Part shown: in pieces, positions 55,871 to 64,000 of the stretch
Layout of the letters: every line of letters begins with the position of its first letter
Position numbering within the stretch: the stretch's first letter is position 1
Source of the DNA: Acidobacteriota bacterium
GTDB taxonomy: Bacteria; Acidobacteriota; Blastocatellia; Pyrinomonadales; Pyrinomonadaceae
DNA length: 64,000 nt
Assembly (NCBI GenBank): GCA_019639135.1
Contig: JAHBSL010000001.1
Location: forward strand, 1-64,000
Direction: 5' to 3'
Made by a program: the position numbers and the translations under genes
The notes under the pieces: generated by a model
The model's database searches: none
Told to the model about the DNA's origin: nothing
What the model saw: the letters and a program-made list of their open reading frames with translations, nothing else

Positions 55871-56092
55871 ATGTCGAAAGAGGAAGCGATCGAGGTCATG
55901 GCCGTCGTGCTCGAGACCCTTCCGAATGCGATGTTCCGCGTTTCGGTTGAGGAGAATCAGCACGAGATATTGGCACATATTTCGGGCAAGATGAGAAAGA
56001 ATTTCATTCGCATCCTCCCCGGTGACAGGGTCCTGGTCGAGCTTTCGCCCTATGACCTCAAACGCGGGCGAATAACCTATCGGTATAAATAG
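55871..56092 (+). CDS. infA: Translation initiation factor IF-1
   Basis: Single OB-fold, 73 residues. [40 protein letters not shown] and [15 protein letters not shown] are diagnostic. The Shine-Dalgarno is weak. rpmJ follows 14 bases later. Confidence 0.97.
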   Translation: MSKEEAIEVMAVVLETLPNAMFRVSVEENQHEILAHISGKMRKNFIRILPGDRVLVELSPYDLKRGRITYRYK

Positions 56093-56106
56093 CAGGGAGA
56101 AGCATC

Positions 56107-56220
56107 ATGAAAGTGCGTCCGTCAGTAAAAAAGATCTGCGATAAGTGCAAGATAATTCACCGCAGGGGCGTTGTGCGCGTCATTTGCGATAACCCGAAGC
56201 ACAAGCAGAGGCAAGGATAG
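56107..56220 (+). CDS. rpmJ: 50S ribosomal protein L36
   Basis: The smallest ribosomal protein, 37 residues: [20 protein letters not shown] then [15 protein letters not shown]. The zinc ribbon Cys-x2-Cys ... Cys-x4-His is complete. Typical location between infA and rpsM. The CAGGGAGAAGC ribosome site is good. Confidence 0.97.
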   Translation: MKVRPSVKKICDKCKIIHRRGVVRVICDNPKHKQRQG

Positions 56221-56221
56221 A

Positions 56222-56297
56222 TGATCGTAAACAGTTAATCGTAAATCGTAAATAGTTAGAAGCGATTTTCGATTCACGATTTACGATTGACGATTTT
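56222..56297. repeat. Inverted heptamer repeat, family A (rpmJ-rpsM gap)
   Basis: Left-arm units TAAACAG, TTAATCG, TAAATCG, TAAATAG (56222-56254). The right arm is CGATTTT, CGATTCA, CGATTTA, CGATTGA, CGATTTT (56262-56297). Fifth family A copy in the cluster. Confidence 0.9.
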
Positions 56298-56307
56298 CGG
56301 AGAAAAT

Positions 56308-56691
56308 ATGGCTCGTGTAGCAGGTGTGGACCTACCGCCCAATAAAAGGGCTCAGATCGGTTTGACGTATATCTACGGCGTGGGCAAATCGCGCGCGACC
56401 GAGATCCTCGGCAAGGCGGATATCAGCATTGATGCTCGGATCCGCGACCTCTCCGAGGATGAACTTAACAAGATCCGTGCGATCCTCGACCAGGAAGGCG
56501 AGATCGAGGGCGACCTCCGCAAGCGTGTCCAGATGGACATCAAGCGGCTGATGGACATCGGCTGCTACCGCGGGTTGCGGCACCGCCGCAGCCTGCCGGT
56601 CCGCGGCCAGCGCACCTCGACCAACGCACGTACTCGCAAGGGGCCGCGTAAGGCCGCAGTCGCCAAGAAGAAGGCACCGGGCAAGAAATAG
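56308..56691 (+). CDS. rpsM: 30S ribosomal protein S13
   Basis: Head protein contacting P-site tRNA; 127 residues. [34 protein letters not shown] and [20 protein letters not shown] are conserved. The ATG at 56308 follows CGGAGAAAAT. Start of the alpha-type gene group. Confidence 0.98.
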   Translation: MARVAGVDLPPNKRAQIGLTYIYGVGKSRATEILGKADISIDARIRDLSEDELNKIRAILDQEGEIEGDLRKRVQMDIKRLMDIGCYRGLRHRRSLPVRGQRTSTNARTRKGPRKAAVAKKKAPGKK

Positions 56692-56698
56692 TTTTCAG

Positions 56699-56757
56699 TG
56701 AGCGGTGAGCAGTAAGCAGTTACCAGAACTGCTAACAGCTAACCGCTCACAGCTCAC
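56699..56757. repeat. Inverted heptamer repeat, family B (rpsM-rpsK gap)
   Basis: TGAGCGG, TGAGCAG, TAAGCAG, TTACCAG (56699-56726), a 2-base loop, then CTGCTAA, CAGCTAA, CCGCTCA, CAGCTCA (56729-56756). Same unit as the tuf-rpsJ and accB-accC gaps. Confidence 0.92.
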
Positions 56758-56763
56758 AGAAAA

Positions 56764-57165
56764 ATGGCAAAAGCACCAGCAAAAGGCAAAAAGACCTTTA
56801 AGAAGAAAGAGAAAAAGAATATCCCGGTCGGGATCGTTCACGTTTCGGCGTCGTTCAATAACACGCTGATCTCGATCACCGATACGCAGGGCAATCTCAT
56901 CGCCCAGTGTTCGTCGGGAGCCCGCGGTTTCCGCGGTTCGCGCAAAGGGACGCCCTTCGCCGCACAGCAGGCAGCCGGCGAGGCCGCCCGCAAGGCGATG
57001 GAAGCCGGAATGCGCGAGGCCGAGGTTCGCGTCAAAGGCCCCGGCGGCGGCCGCGAATCGGCCGTCCGGGCGATCAATAACTCAGGCATCCGCGTAACGG
57101 CGATCCGCGATACCACGCCGATCCCGCACAACGGCTGCCGCCCGCCCAAGCGCAGGCGCGTTTGA
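56764..57165 (+). CDS. rpsK: 30S ribosomal protein S11
   Basis: Platform protein; 133 residues. [40 protein letters not shown] and [16 protein letters not shown] are signatures. The N-terminal 20 residues are Lys-rich. Only AAAA precedes the ATG. Confidence 0.98.
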   Translation: MAKAPAKGKKTFKKKEKKNIPVGIVHVSASFNNTLISITDTQGNLIAQCSSGARGFRGSRKGTPFAAQQAAGEAARKAMEAGMREAEVRVKGPGGGRESAVRAINNSGIRVTAIRDTTPIPHNGCRPPKRRRV

Positions 57166-57265
57166 ATTGGGAGATTCCGAATTCCAAATTCCAGATTCGT
57201 TCTACGAACCGTTCCGGAATTTCGTTTTTCGGGTTTTGAATTTTGGTTTTTGAATTTTGAATTTT
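57166..57265. repeat. Inverted 8-base repeat, family E-like (rpsK-rpsD gap)
   Basis: The left arm has AGATTCCG, AATTCCAA, ATTCCAGA-type units (57166-57199). The right arm is a T-rich TTTTGAAT/TTTGGTTT/TGAATTTT array (57211-57265). The complement is partial. Related in style to the rplB-rpsS gap. Confidence 0.65.
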
Positions 57266-57335
57266 ATCGAAAGGACGAAGGGCCGCAATCGGCCTGTAAA
57301 CTTTTCCGAATTAAATCGGAGGCAGAAAAATATAA

Positions 57336-57968
57336 ATGGCTAGATATAGAGATGCGGTGTGCCGATTGTGCCGCCGCGAAGGTGCAAAATTGTTTCTGAA
57401 GGGCGACCGGTGTTTCAAGCCCTCGTGCGCGATCGAAAAGCGCGGGACCAACCCGCCGGGACAGCACGGCGGTGCCCGCCGCAAGATGCTCGCCGGCTAT
57501 GGCCAGCAGCTTCGCGAAAAGCAGAAGGTCAAGCGTATCTATTTCATCCTTGAAAAGCAGTTCAGGAACTATTTCGAGAAGGCTCTTCGGCAGAAGGGCG
57601 TTACCGGCGAGAACCTGCTCTTTATGCTCGAGCGGCGGCTTGATAACGTCGTTTACCGGTCGGGCTTTGCGACCTCGCGTCGGCAGGCACGCCAGCTCGT
57701 CAACCACGGCCATATTTTCGTCAACGGCCGCAAGGTCAACATCCCTTCTTTCCAGGTGAAGGTCGGCGACCAGATCGTCGTCAAGGACAAGAGCCAGAAG
57801 AACGTGCACGTTGACGGTGCATGGCAGACCGCAGCCGGCCGCGGACGCCCGGCGTGGATCTCGCCCGAGGGCAAGGATCTCAGTGTTTCGATAACGTCAT
57901 TGCCGACGCGGCAGGATATCGATTCGACCATCAACGAACAGTTGATCGTTGAGCTGTACAGCAAGTAG
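57336..57968 (+). CDS. rpsD: 30S ribosomal protein S4 (zinc type)
   Basis: Primary 16S binder; 210 residues. The N-terminal zinc motif is present: Cys-x2-Cys (CRLCRREG), then Cys-x4/5-Cys ([12 protein letters not shown]). The S4 domain has [20 protein letters not shown] and [15 protein letters not shown]. Family fidelity helix WIS end is intact. The AAAAATATAA before the ATG gives a weak ribosome site, though GGAGGC is about 15 bases upstream. Confidence 0.98.
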   Translation: MARYRDAVCRLCRREGAKLFLKGDRCFKPSCAIEKRGTNPPGQHGGARRKMLAGYGQQLREKQKVKRIYFILEKQFRNYFEKALRQKGVTGENLLFMLERRLDNVVYRSGFATSRRQARQLVNHGHIFVNGRKVNIPSFQVKVGDQIVVKDKSQKNVHVDGAWQTAAGRGRPAWISPEGKDLSVSITSLPTRQDIDSTINEQLIVELYSK

Positions 57969-57980
57969 GACAATTAGTTC

Positions 57981-58030
57981 GCTCTTTTCGCGTGCCCGTT
58001 TTGCCGGTTGGCAAGGCGGGACGCGAAGAG
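57981..58030. repeat. Long imperfect inverted repeat in the rpsD-rpoA gap
   Basis: GCTCTTTTCGCGTGCCC and following bases to 58005 pair with GGCAAGGCGGGACGCGAAG region (58010-58030), around GGTT, with few mismatches. Not made of tandem units. It may act as an mRNA-stabilising or attenuating hairpin. Confidence 0.75.
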
Positions 58031-58060
58031 GCGAAGTTGCTGATTTTAAACAGGGCTACT

Positions 58061-59080
58061 ATGACACAAACCAATAATTGGACAGACTTCCAAATGCCGA
58101 GCCGGCTCAATGTCGATAGCGAGACGCTGACCGAGCGTTACGGCAAGTTCTACGCACAGCCTTTCGAACGCGGTTTCGGTACGACGATCGGAAATTCGAT
58201 CCGACGGGCACTTCTTTCCTCCATCGAGGGAGCCGCGATCACCGCGGTCAAGATCGACGGCGTCGAGCACGAGTTCTCTTCGATCAAAGGCGTCGTTGAA
58301 GATGCGACCGACGTCATTCTTAATCTTAAGCAGATCCCGTTCAAGTTAAGCGGGGGCAGCGGCCCGAAGACCCTGACCATCAGCAAAAAGGGGCCCGGAC
58401 AGATCACCAGCGCCGATATCAACCACGACGGCGACGTCGAGGTCCTCGATAGCGATGTCCACATCGCGACCATTAGCGGCTCGGGCACCGTCAATATCGA
58501 AATGCGGCTCAAGCGCGGCCGCGGCTACGTTTCGGCGGAGTTCAACAACGACGATGACCTCTCAGTCGGCTATATCCCCATCGATTCGGTCCACACTCCG
58601 ATCAAGAAGGTCAACTATACCGTCGATAAGACCCGTCAGGGGTCGAATACGGAGTACGACAAGCTGACCATCGAGGTCTGGACGGACGGCTCCGTCGCTC
58701 CGGAAGATTCCATCGGCCTTGCGGCAAAGCTCGTCAAGGACCATATGTCCATCTTCATCAATTTTGAGGAAGAGGAAGAAGAGTATAAGTACGAAGACAT
58801 CGCCCGACCGCCGTTGATGCGGCACGACCTGCTTGACAAGCCGGTCGATGAGCTCGAGCTATCGGTCCGTTCGTACAACTGCCTCAAGAATGCTGACATC
58901 CGCACCATCCGCGACCTGATCAAACGGTCGGAGCGCGATATGCTGCACACGAAGAATTTTGGCAAGAAGTCGCTCAACGAGATCAAGGACCTGCTCCACG
59001 GAATGGGCCTCGATTTCGGAATGGACTTTGACGAACAGGGAAACCCGATCCCGGGAACGGGCGGCCGCGACCTCGAATAA
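58061..59080 (+). CDS. rpoA: RNA polymerase alpha subunit
   Basis: Assembly scaffold and UP-element reader; 339 residues. The alpha-NTD includes [20 protein letters not shown] and [20 protein letters not shown]. The alpha-CTD (about 265-325) has [20 protein letters not shown] and [20 protein letters not shown]. The ATG at 58061 is chosen over an upstream one because the family starts near there. Between rpsD and rplQ as usual. Confidence 0.98.
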   Translation: MTQTNNWTDFQMPSRLNVDSETLTERYGKFYAQPFERGFGTTIGNSIRRALLSSIEGAAITAVKIDGVEHEFSSIKGVVEDATDVILNLKQIPFKLSGGSGPKTLTISKKGPGQITSADINHDGDVEVLDSDVHIATISGSGTVNIEMRLKRGRGYVSAEFNNDDDLSVGYIPIDSVHTPIKKVNYTVDKTRQGSNTEYDKLTIEVWTDGSVAPEDSIGLAAKLVKDHMSIFINFEEEEEEYKYEDIARPPLMRHDLLDKPVDELELSVRSYNCLKNADIRTIRDLIKRSERDMLHTKNFGKKSLNEIKDLLHGMGLDFGMDFDEQGNPIPGTGGRDLE

Positions 59081-59166
59081 CCGAGCAAGGCCGACCACGC
59101 CCCGGATGATCAGGAAGCCCGGGGCAGTGTGATACAAATGAATTTTGCGGCTTCCTGGTTTTGGTT

Positions 59167-59670
59167 ATGAGACATCTTAAGGCACACAGGAAATTGGGAC
59201 GCACCACCGAGCATCGCATGTCGATGCTCCGCAACATGGCGACCTCGCTCGTCAATGCGGAAAAGGAGCACATCATCACCACCGTCCCAAAGGCGAAGGA
59301 ATTGCGTCCCTTCATCGAGAAGGCGATCACGCTCGCCCGCAAGGCACAGCAGCTGGACGGTGGCGAAGCAAAGGCGCAGGAAGTGCATCTTCGCCGGCAG
59401 GCGGCCCGATTTTTCCACGCCGGCAATTCGAAATTCAAGGAAGAGCAGAGCCGCTTCCGCGGAAAGAAGGGCGAGGCGAAGGACCCGATCGAGCGCACCG
59501 CCGGCGTTAAGGCGCTCAAGCGTCTCTTCGATGAGCTCGGCGTGCGTTACAAGGACCGCAACGGCGGCTACACGCGCATCATCCGGCTCGGACGCCGCTC
59601 GGGCGATAATGCCGAGCTCGCCGTCATCGAATTGGTCGATAACCCCCGTGAACTTGCCGCCAAAGGCTAA
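59167..59670 (+). CDS. rplQ: 50S ribosomal protein L17
   Basis: Tunnel-exit region protein; 167 residues. [39 protein letters not shown] and [20 protein letters not shown] are diagnostic. The length is above the usual 120-130 because of an inserted segment between the halves ([20 protein letters not shown] region). End of the alpha-type group. Confidence 0.97.
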   Translation: MRHLKAHRKLGRTTEHRMSMLRNMATSLVNAEKEHIITTVPKAKELRPFIEKAITLARKAQQLDGGEAKAQEVHLRRQAARFFHAGNSKFKEEQSRFRGKKGEAKDPIERTAGVKALKRLFDELGVRYKDRNGGYTRIIRLGRRSGDNAELAVIELVDNPRELAAKG

Positions 59671-59697
59671 GACGCCCACAAAGGAGCGAGATAAGCT

Positions 59698-60243
59698 ATG
59701 AGCGAACAAACAGCATCGGCACAGGCAGCGGAAGAGGTCCCGAAAAACGAAGGCAATCGCCGCCGCAAGCATCAGCGCCGCCACTCCCATGAAGCATCGC
59801 TGAACATGGACGAGCTGCGAGAGCTTGCCGAGTTGGTCAATGAGCATGGCTTTACGGATTTTGAGTTCGAGAATAAGAACATCCGCGTCCGCCTGAGCAA
59901 GGCGACGACGCCGGCATATGTTGCCGCTCCGCAGCCGATGGCCGTTCAGGCAGCACAGGCAGCACCCGCTGCCGAGACCGCGGCTCCGACCGCTTCGGAG
60001 GACGAAGGCCTTCACATCATCACTTCGCCGATCGTCGGCACATTCTATCGTGCTCCGGGCCCGGATAAGGACCCGTACGTTTCCGAGGGAAGCAAGGTCT
60101 CGCCCGAGTCGGTCGTCTGCATCGTTGAGGCGATGAAGCTGATGAACGAGATCCAGGCCGAAACCTCCGGCGAGGTCGTCAAGATCTTTGTTGAGAACGG
60201 CCAGCCGGTCGAATACGGCCAGCCGCTCTTCGGTATCAAGTAA
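59698..60243 (+). CDS. accB: Biotin carboxyl carrier protein of acetyl-CoA carboxylase
   Basis: Carries the biotin swung between carboxylase subunits in fatty acid synthesis; 181 residues. Biotinylated Lys147 sits in EAMKLMNEI (144-152). The N-terminal domain (MDELRELAELVNEHGF) is followed by an Ala/Pro-rich linker. An extra basic N-terminus (NRRRKHQRRHSHE) is present. A Shine-Dalgarno GGAGCGA lies upstream. accC follows across a family B repeat. Confidence 0.96.
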   Translation: MSEQTASAQAAEEVPKNEGNRRRKHQRRHSHEASLNMDELRELAELVNEHGFTDFEFENKNIRVRLSKATTPAYVAAPQPMAVQAAQAAPAAETAAPTASEDEGLHIITSPIVGTFYRAPGPDKDPYVSEGSKVSPESVVCIVEAMKLMNEIQAETSGEVVKIFVENGQPVEYGQPLFGIK

Positions 60244-60248
60244 ACTTG

Positions 60249-60314
60249 TGAGCAGTAAGCCGCGAGCCGAGAGCAGTTTTTAGATACTGCTGACCGCTCA
60301 CTGCTTACTGCTAA
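60249..60314. repeat. Inverted heptamer repeat, family B (accB-accC gap)
   Basis: TGAGCAG, TAAGCCG, CGAGCCG, AGAGCAG (60249-60276), 10-base loop, then CTGCTGA, CCGCTCA, CTGCTTA, CTGCTAA (60287-60314). It shows the elements are not confined to ribosomal genes. Confidence 0.9.
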
Positions 60315-60321
60315 CTTTTTG

Positions 60322-61671
60322 ATGAGAGATATTCGCAAAATTCTTATCGCCAACCGCGGCGAGATCGCCTGCCGGATCATCTGGACCTGCAAGGAGATGG
60401 GCATCAAGACGGTCGCCGTCCATTCCGAGGCGGACCGCGAGGCCCTGCACGTAAAATTTGCCGATGAGGCGGTCTGCGTCGGCGGCAACCCCTCGGCCGA
60501 GAGCTACCTCAACATCCCGGCCATTATCAGTGCCGCCGAGATCACCAACGTTGACGCGATCCATCCGGGCTACGGATTTCTTGCCGAATCAGCTACCTTT
60601 GCGACCATCTGCGAGGACTGCAACATCAAGTTCATCGGCCCGCGGGCAGAGGTCATCGCCATGATGGGCGACAAGGTCGAGTCCCGCCGTACGATGCAGG
60701 CCGCCGGAGTGCCGATCCTGCCCGGAAGCCCCGAACCGATCGAATCGACCGAAGAGGCCGCACAGCTTGCCCGCGAGATCGGTTTCCCGGTGATCATCAA
60801 GGCCGCAGCCGGCGGCGGCGGACGCGGAATGCGTATCGTCCGGCAGGAGAGCGAGCTTCACGGCAGCCTTGAGACTGCACAGTCCGAGGCACTTGCCGCC
60901 TTCAAGAACGGAGCAGTTTATATCGAACGATATCTTGAGCGTCCTAGGCATATCGAGATTCAAGTGCTTGCCGATGAATACGGGAACGTGATCCACCTTG
61001 GCGAACGCGAGTGCTCGATCCAGCGGCGGCATCAGAAGCTTCTCGAGGAAGCTCCGTCGCCCGCGATCGACCCCGAGACACGCAATCGCATGGGCGAGGT
61101 CGCCGTCAAGGCGTGTAAGGAGATCGGTTATTCGAGTGCCGGAACTTTTGAGTTTCTTCTCGATGAGGACGGCAGTTTCTATTTCATGGAGATGAACACG
61201 CGGATACAGGTCGAGCATCCCGTCACCGAGATGGTCACGCTTGCCGATATCGTCCGCAATCAGATACGCATCGCAGGCGGCGAGGAACTCTACTATTCGC
61301 AGGACGATGTGCAGATCGTCGGCCACTCGATCGAGTGCCGCATCAATGCCGAGGATCCGGTAAAATTTACACCGAGCCCGGGCAAGATCACTGCCTTTAA
61401 TATCCCCGGCGGACCCGGCGTCCGCGTCGATACGGCCGCTTATCCGGGCTATACCGTTCCGCCCTATTACGATTCGATGATCGCCAAGCTCATCGTCCAC
61501 GCTCGGACCCGCGAGCTCGCGATCGCCCGAATGCAGCGGGCACTCGACATGATGGTCGTCGAGGGCATCAAAACGACCATCCCGCTCCACCGCAAGATAA
61601 TGGCGGACGAGCGTTTTCGGTCGGGGAACTTCTCGACGAAGTTCATGGAAGAATTCAACTACGATGCTTAG
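60322..61671 (+). CDS. accC: Biotin carboxylase subunit of acetyl-CoA carboxylase
   Basis: Carboxylates biotin on AccB with ATP and bicarbonate; 449 residues. [15 protein letters not shown] at the start, the ATP-grasp glycine loop [13 protein letters not shown], and [14 protein letters not shown] are invariant family segments. Together with accB it forms the conserved accBC operon. ATG at 60322 preferred over a TTG one codon upstream. Confidence 0.97.
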   Translation: MRDIRKILIANRGEIACRIIWTCKEMGIKTVAVHSEADREALHVKFADEAVCVGGNPSAESYLNIPAIISAAEITNVDAIHPGYGFLAESATFATICEDCNIKFIGPRAEVIAMMGDKVESRRTMQAAGVPILPGSPEPIESTEEAAQLAREIGFPVIIKAAAGGGGRGMRIVRQESELHGSLETAQSEALAAFKNGAVYIERYLERPRHIEIQVLADEYGNVIHLGERECSIQRRHQKLLEEAPSPAIDPETRNRMGEVAVKACKEIGYSSAGTFEFLLDEDGSFYFMEMNTRIQVEHPVTEMVTLADIVRNQIRIAGGEELYYSQDDVQIVGHSIECRINAEDPVKFTPSPGKITAFNIPGGPGVRVDTAAYPGYTVPPYYDSMIAKLIVHARTRELAIARMQRALDMMVVEGIKTTIPLHRKIMADERFRSGNFSTKFMEEFNYDA

Positions 61672-61745
61672 CCGGCTATCTTCCGGACTCACAAAAAGGC
61701 TTGCCGATAAAATTTTGATTTGCTAAGCTAATCTTACGGTCAAGA

Positions 61746-61765
61746 GGCCTGACTTTATTCAGGCC
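61746..61765 (+). other. 7-bp hairpin downstream of accC
   Basis: GGCCTGA (61746-61752) and TCAGGCC (61759-61765) with a 6-base loop, about 75 bases after the accC stop. No adjacent T-run; a second weak stem (AGCAAAG/CTTGGCT) ends in a T7 run at 61792-61798, directly before the next ATG. Confidence 0.4.
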
Positions 61766-61798
61766 GCGGAAGCAAAGTCTTCCCTTGGCTGTTTTTTT

Positions 61799-62491
61799 AT
61801 GTACTTACTTTACGCTGACGAATCCGGAACTTCGACCGATGCAAAACAGCAGTACTTTGTCCTCGCCGGTTTGTGTTTGTTCGAACGACAAGGGTTTTGG
61901 GTCGCTCAGGAGTTGGACAAGATCGCGTCAAGATTTGACCCCGCTGATCCATCGAATGTCGAGCTTCACGGAAACCCAATGAAGACCGGAAAGGGGATCT
62001 TTCGACGATTTCCAAAGGAAGATCGAATAAATGCCATCGTTGATTCTCTTAAGGTTTTGCAAATTTCACATCCGGGGAATCGGGTCTTCGCAGCGGCTGT
62101 TAATTAGGCAACTATCACTCCCGACGACCCGGTCGAGCATTGCTTTGAACAACTCGCAAGTCGCTTCGACCACTATCTTGGACGGATTCACAAATCCGGC
62201 GATACACAGCGTGGGATCATAATATTTGACAAATCGACATACGAGTCCACGATCCAATCGCTCGCGACCGACTTTCGAACAATAGGCCATCGCTGGGGTT
62301 TGATTCGGAACTTTTCCGAAGTCCCGCTTTTTCTCGATTCAAAAGCGTCTCGATTGATTCAACTCGCAGATCTTATCGCGTATGGACTTTTTCAAAGTCT
62401 TGAGCACGATGACCACACCTTTTATGACATTATAAAGACAAGATTTGATTCGGAAGGCGGCGTGGTCCATGGGTTCTATCGGAAAGACTAA
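61799..62491 (+). pseudogene. DUF3800-family gene with an in-frame TAG
   Basis: The intact frame would code about 230 residues. It starts LYADESGTSTD, the DxxG-like DUF3800 signature, and has FVLAGLCLFE, then IIIFDKSTYE and LIQLADLIAYGLFQSLEHDD, all expected for the family (RNase H-like fold, often near mobile or defence genes). Codon 103 (62105-62107) is TAG right after FAAAVN; the frame continues perfectly to 62491, so only this codon is disrupted (one base from AAG or CAG). Composition is AT-richer than neighbours, suggesting an acquired gene between accC and rpsO. Confidence 0.8.
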
Positions 62492-62647
62492 ATGCCTGTA
62501 AGAATATTGGTTTAGCAGGTTGCACCACGTTATATCTTGCTAGATAATAACAGTTTGAGCATAGCTCATAGTTTTCGTGGTTACCGTTTTCGACTAACGG
62601 AGTTACTGCGTACATAAGGAGAGGCTATTTTGAGCCGGATAGATTAA

Positions 62648-62917
62648 ATGGCAACAGCAAAGCAAGTTAAAGAAAAGATCGTAGAGGACTACAAGACACA
62701 CGGCAGCGATACGGGGTCGTCGCAGGTGCAGATCGCACTTTTGACGCAGCGTATCAACGAACTGACCGAGCACTTCCGCACGCACAAGAAGGACAACCAC
62801 TCGCGTCGCGGCCTGCTCAAGATGGTCTCGCGGAGGCGTAAGCTTCTTGATTACTTAAAGAGCAAGAACATCGAAGAGTATCACCAGATCATCGAGAAGC
62901 TCGGGTTGAGGCGGTAA
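62648..62917 (+). CDS. rpsO: 30S ribosomal protein S15
   Basis: Platform protein; 89 residues. [40 protein letters not shown] and [12 protein letters not shown] are signatures. Classic rpsO-pnp pair with the downstream gene. The 156-base gap before it has no gene. Confidence 0.98.
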   Translation: MATAKQVKEKIVEDYKTHGSDTGSSQVQIALLTQRINELTEHFRTHKKDNHSRRGLLKMVSRRRKLLDYLKSKNIEEYHQIIEKLGLRR

Positions 62918-62922
62918 GCCTC

Positions 62923-62946
62923 GAGACGCCCGAGCGTCTCTTTTTT
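62923..62946 (+). terminator. Rho-independent terminator after rpsO
   Basis: GAGACGC (62923-62929) and GCGTCTC (62934-62940) form a perfect 7-bp stem, followed by TTTTTT. It starts 6 bases after the rpsO stop. As in other bacteria it may let a fraction of transcripts through to pnp. Confidence 0.85.
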
Positions 62947-63105
62947 AGGGGCCGGCCGGTGCCGGCCATTGCGAAAAGTTTTTCCCTCCGGGCCGCTTTG
63001 AATGAAGCCCGGCGGCGTTAGAAAGAACCATCACCTAGGCGGCAGCTGAACGTGACAGCTTTGTACAAAACCACAACGAGAACACTACTCTACGTAGCAA
63101 ACTCT

Positions 63106-63145
63106 AAAGGCGGCGGAGCTTCACGACTTGGCTCCGGCCGCCTTT
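63106..63145 (+). promoter_or_regulatory. Strong leader hairpin before pnp
   Basis: AAAGGCGGCGGAGC (63106-63119) pairs with the segment at 63131-63145, with a single bulged G. It ends 20 bases before the pnp ATG. In E. coli a hairpin in this position is cut by RNase III and is the target of PNPase autoregulation; the same role here is inference. Confidence 0.6.
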
Positions 63146-63165
63146 GTCTTTGAGGAAAAAAGTAA

Positions 63166-64000
63166 ATGACAAAGAAATATTTGAAAGAATCGATCAAGGT
63201 CGGAGGAGAGGACCTTATCGTCGAGACCGGCAAGGTCGCCAAGCAGGCGGACGGCTCGGTCGTCATCCGATATGGCGACACAATGCTGCTCGTTACGGCA
63301 GTAAGCATGAAGACCGCGAAAGAAGGACTAGACTTCTTTCCATTGACGGTTGAATACCGCGAGTCGAGCTACTCGGCCGGCCGTATTCCCGGAAACTATT
63401 TCCGCCGCGAGGGACGCCCGAGCGAAAAGGAGGTGCTAACCTGCCGCCTGATCGACCGTCCGGTCCGCCCGCTCTTTCCGGATGGCTATCGCTTTGAAAC
63501 GCAGGTCGTCGGCACGGTCATCTCGGCCGATAGCGAGAACGACCCGGACGTCATCGCCATCACCGGGGCCTCGTGTGCACTCTATCTTTCGGACATTCCG
63601 TTCGAAAACCCGATCGCCGGCATCCGCATCGGCTTGATCGACGGCAAGTACATCATCAACCCGACCTACGACGAACGCCGCGAATCGGACCTCAACCTGA
63701 TCGTGGCCGGAACGGAAGAGGCCATCGTGATGGTCGAGGCCGAAGCCAATGAGGTGCCGGAGAAGATCATGCTCGAGGCGCTGATGCTTGCTCATAAAGA
63801 GATCAAGCGGCTCTGCCTCTGGCAGAAAGAGCTCGGCAAGGCACTCGCGAACACCAAGCGTGAATTCACACCCGTGGTCGTTGACGAATCGATCATTGCC
63901 GAGATCGAAAAGAACTTTGGCGATCGCCTCCGCTCGGCGCTCGACACCACCGGCAAGGACAAGCTCTCGAGCTATGCCGAGGTCGATGCCCTCAAGAAAG
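63166..64000 (+). CDS. pnp: Polynucleotide phosphorylase, 5' part
   Basis: Phosphorolytic 3'-5' exoribonuclease and core of the degradosome. The first 278 codons lie in the window and the gene continues past the end. The first RNase PH-like domain shows RYGDTMLLVTAV, PLTVEYRESSYSAGRIPGNY, FRREGRPSEKEVLTCRLIDR and PLFPDGY, all family-invariant. The inter-domain helical part begins near the window end. GAGG lies 9 bases before the ATG. Confidence 0.97.
   Translation, partial: MTKKYLKESIKVGGEDLIVETGKVAKQADGSVVIRYGDTMLLVTAVSMKTAKEGLDFFPLTVEYRESSYSAGRIPGNYFRREGRPSEKEVLTCRLIDRPVRPLFPDGYRFETQVVGTVISADSENDPDVIAITGASCALYLSDIPFENPIAGIRIGLIDGKYIINPTYDERRESDLNLIVAGTEEAIVMVEAEANEVPEKIMLEALMLAHKEIKRLCLWQKELGKALANTKREFTPVVVDESIIAEIEKNFGDRLRSALDTTGKDKLSSYAEVDALKK

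Overview
The window looks like a chromosomal segment of a GC-rich Gram-negative bacterium, most likely an Acidobacteriota member (Blastocatellia/Pyrinomonadaceae-like). This is inferred from a TonB receptor with an N-terminal carboxypeptidase-regulatory-like domain, Ala/Asn-rich small lipoproteins, MacB-type permease pairs, a sigma-54 response regulator and a complete str/S10/spc/alpha ribosomal-protein cluster. No rRNA, tRNA, CRISPR array or insertion sequence was recognised.

Layout. 1-2350: an N6-adenine methyltransferase followed by a frameshifted restriction endonuclease gene. 2350-12630: housekeeping and signalling genes (VOC protein, ABC exporter, CYTH protein, lipoprotein, hybrid histidine kinase, sigma-54-dependent regulator with a clear -24/-12 promoter, small membrane proteins). 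12700-16960: a very large secreted beta-helix-like protein with its own promoter and terminator. 16995-21760: a probable haem/iron group (ChaN-like protein, haem oxygenase with a Fur-box-like site, TonB receptor). 21770-36630: S9 peptidase, YraN, a DUF255 thioredoxin-like protein, two paralogous repeat-rich lipoproteins with matching promoters, a degenerate GGDEF protein, a beta-CASP metallo-hydrolase, two MacB-like permeases, sucD and unknowns. 36633-59670: rpsL, rpsG, fusA, tuf, then rpsJ to rplQ in the canonical order with secY, adk, map, infA and rpoA. 59698-64000: accB, accC, a broken DUF3800 gene, rpsO and the 5' part of pnp.

The most striking observation is in the ribosomal-protein cluster. 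Many gene junctions from rpsL to accC are filled by one architecture: a tandem array of 7-9 bp units, a spacer, then the complementary array in inverse orientation, running from one stop codon nearly to the next ribosome binding site. At least eight unrelated unit families use this design, several at two to five junctions. Between rpsG and fusA the spacer of one element is an intact gene for a four-helix-bundle protein of the 23S rRNA intervening-sequence (S23) family; its start codon abuts the left arm and its stop codon lies inside the right arm. This suggests a family of hairpin elements, mostly ORF-less, with one ORF-bearing member, spreading in gaps of highly expressed operons.

Three genes are interrupted: the restriction endonuclease (frameshift), tuf (in-frame TGA) and DUF3800 (in-frame TAG). 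The tuf lesion is in a normally essential gene, and a nearby pair of compensating indels would explain it, so sequence or assembly error must be considered.
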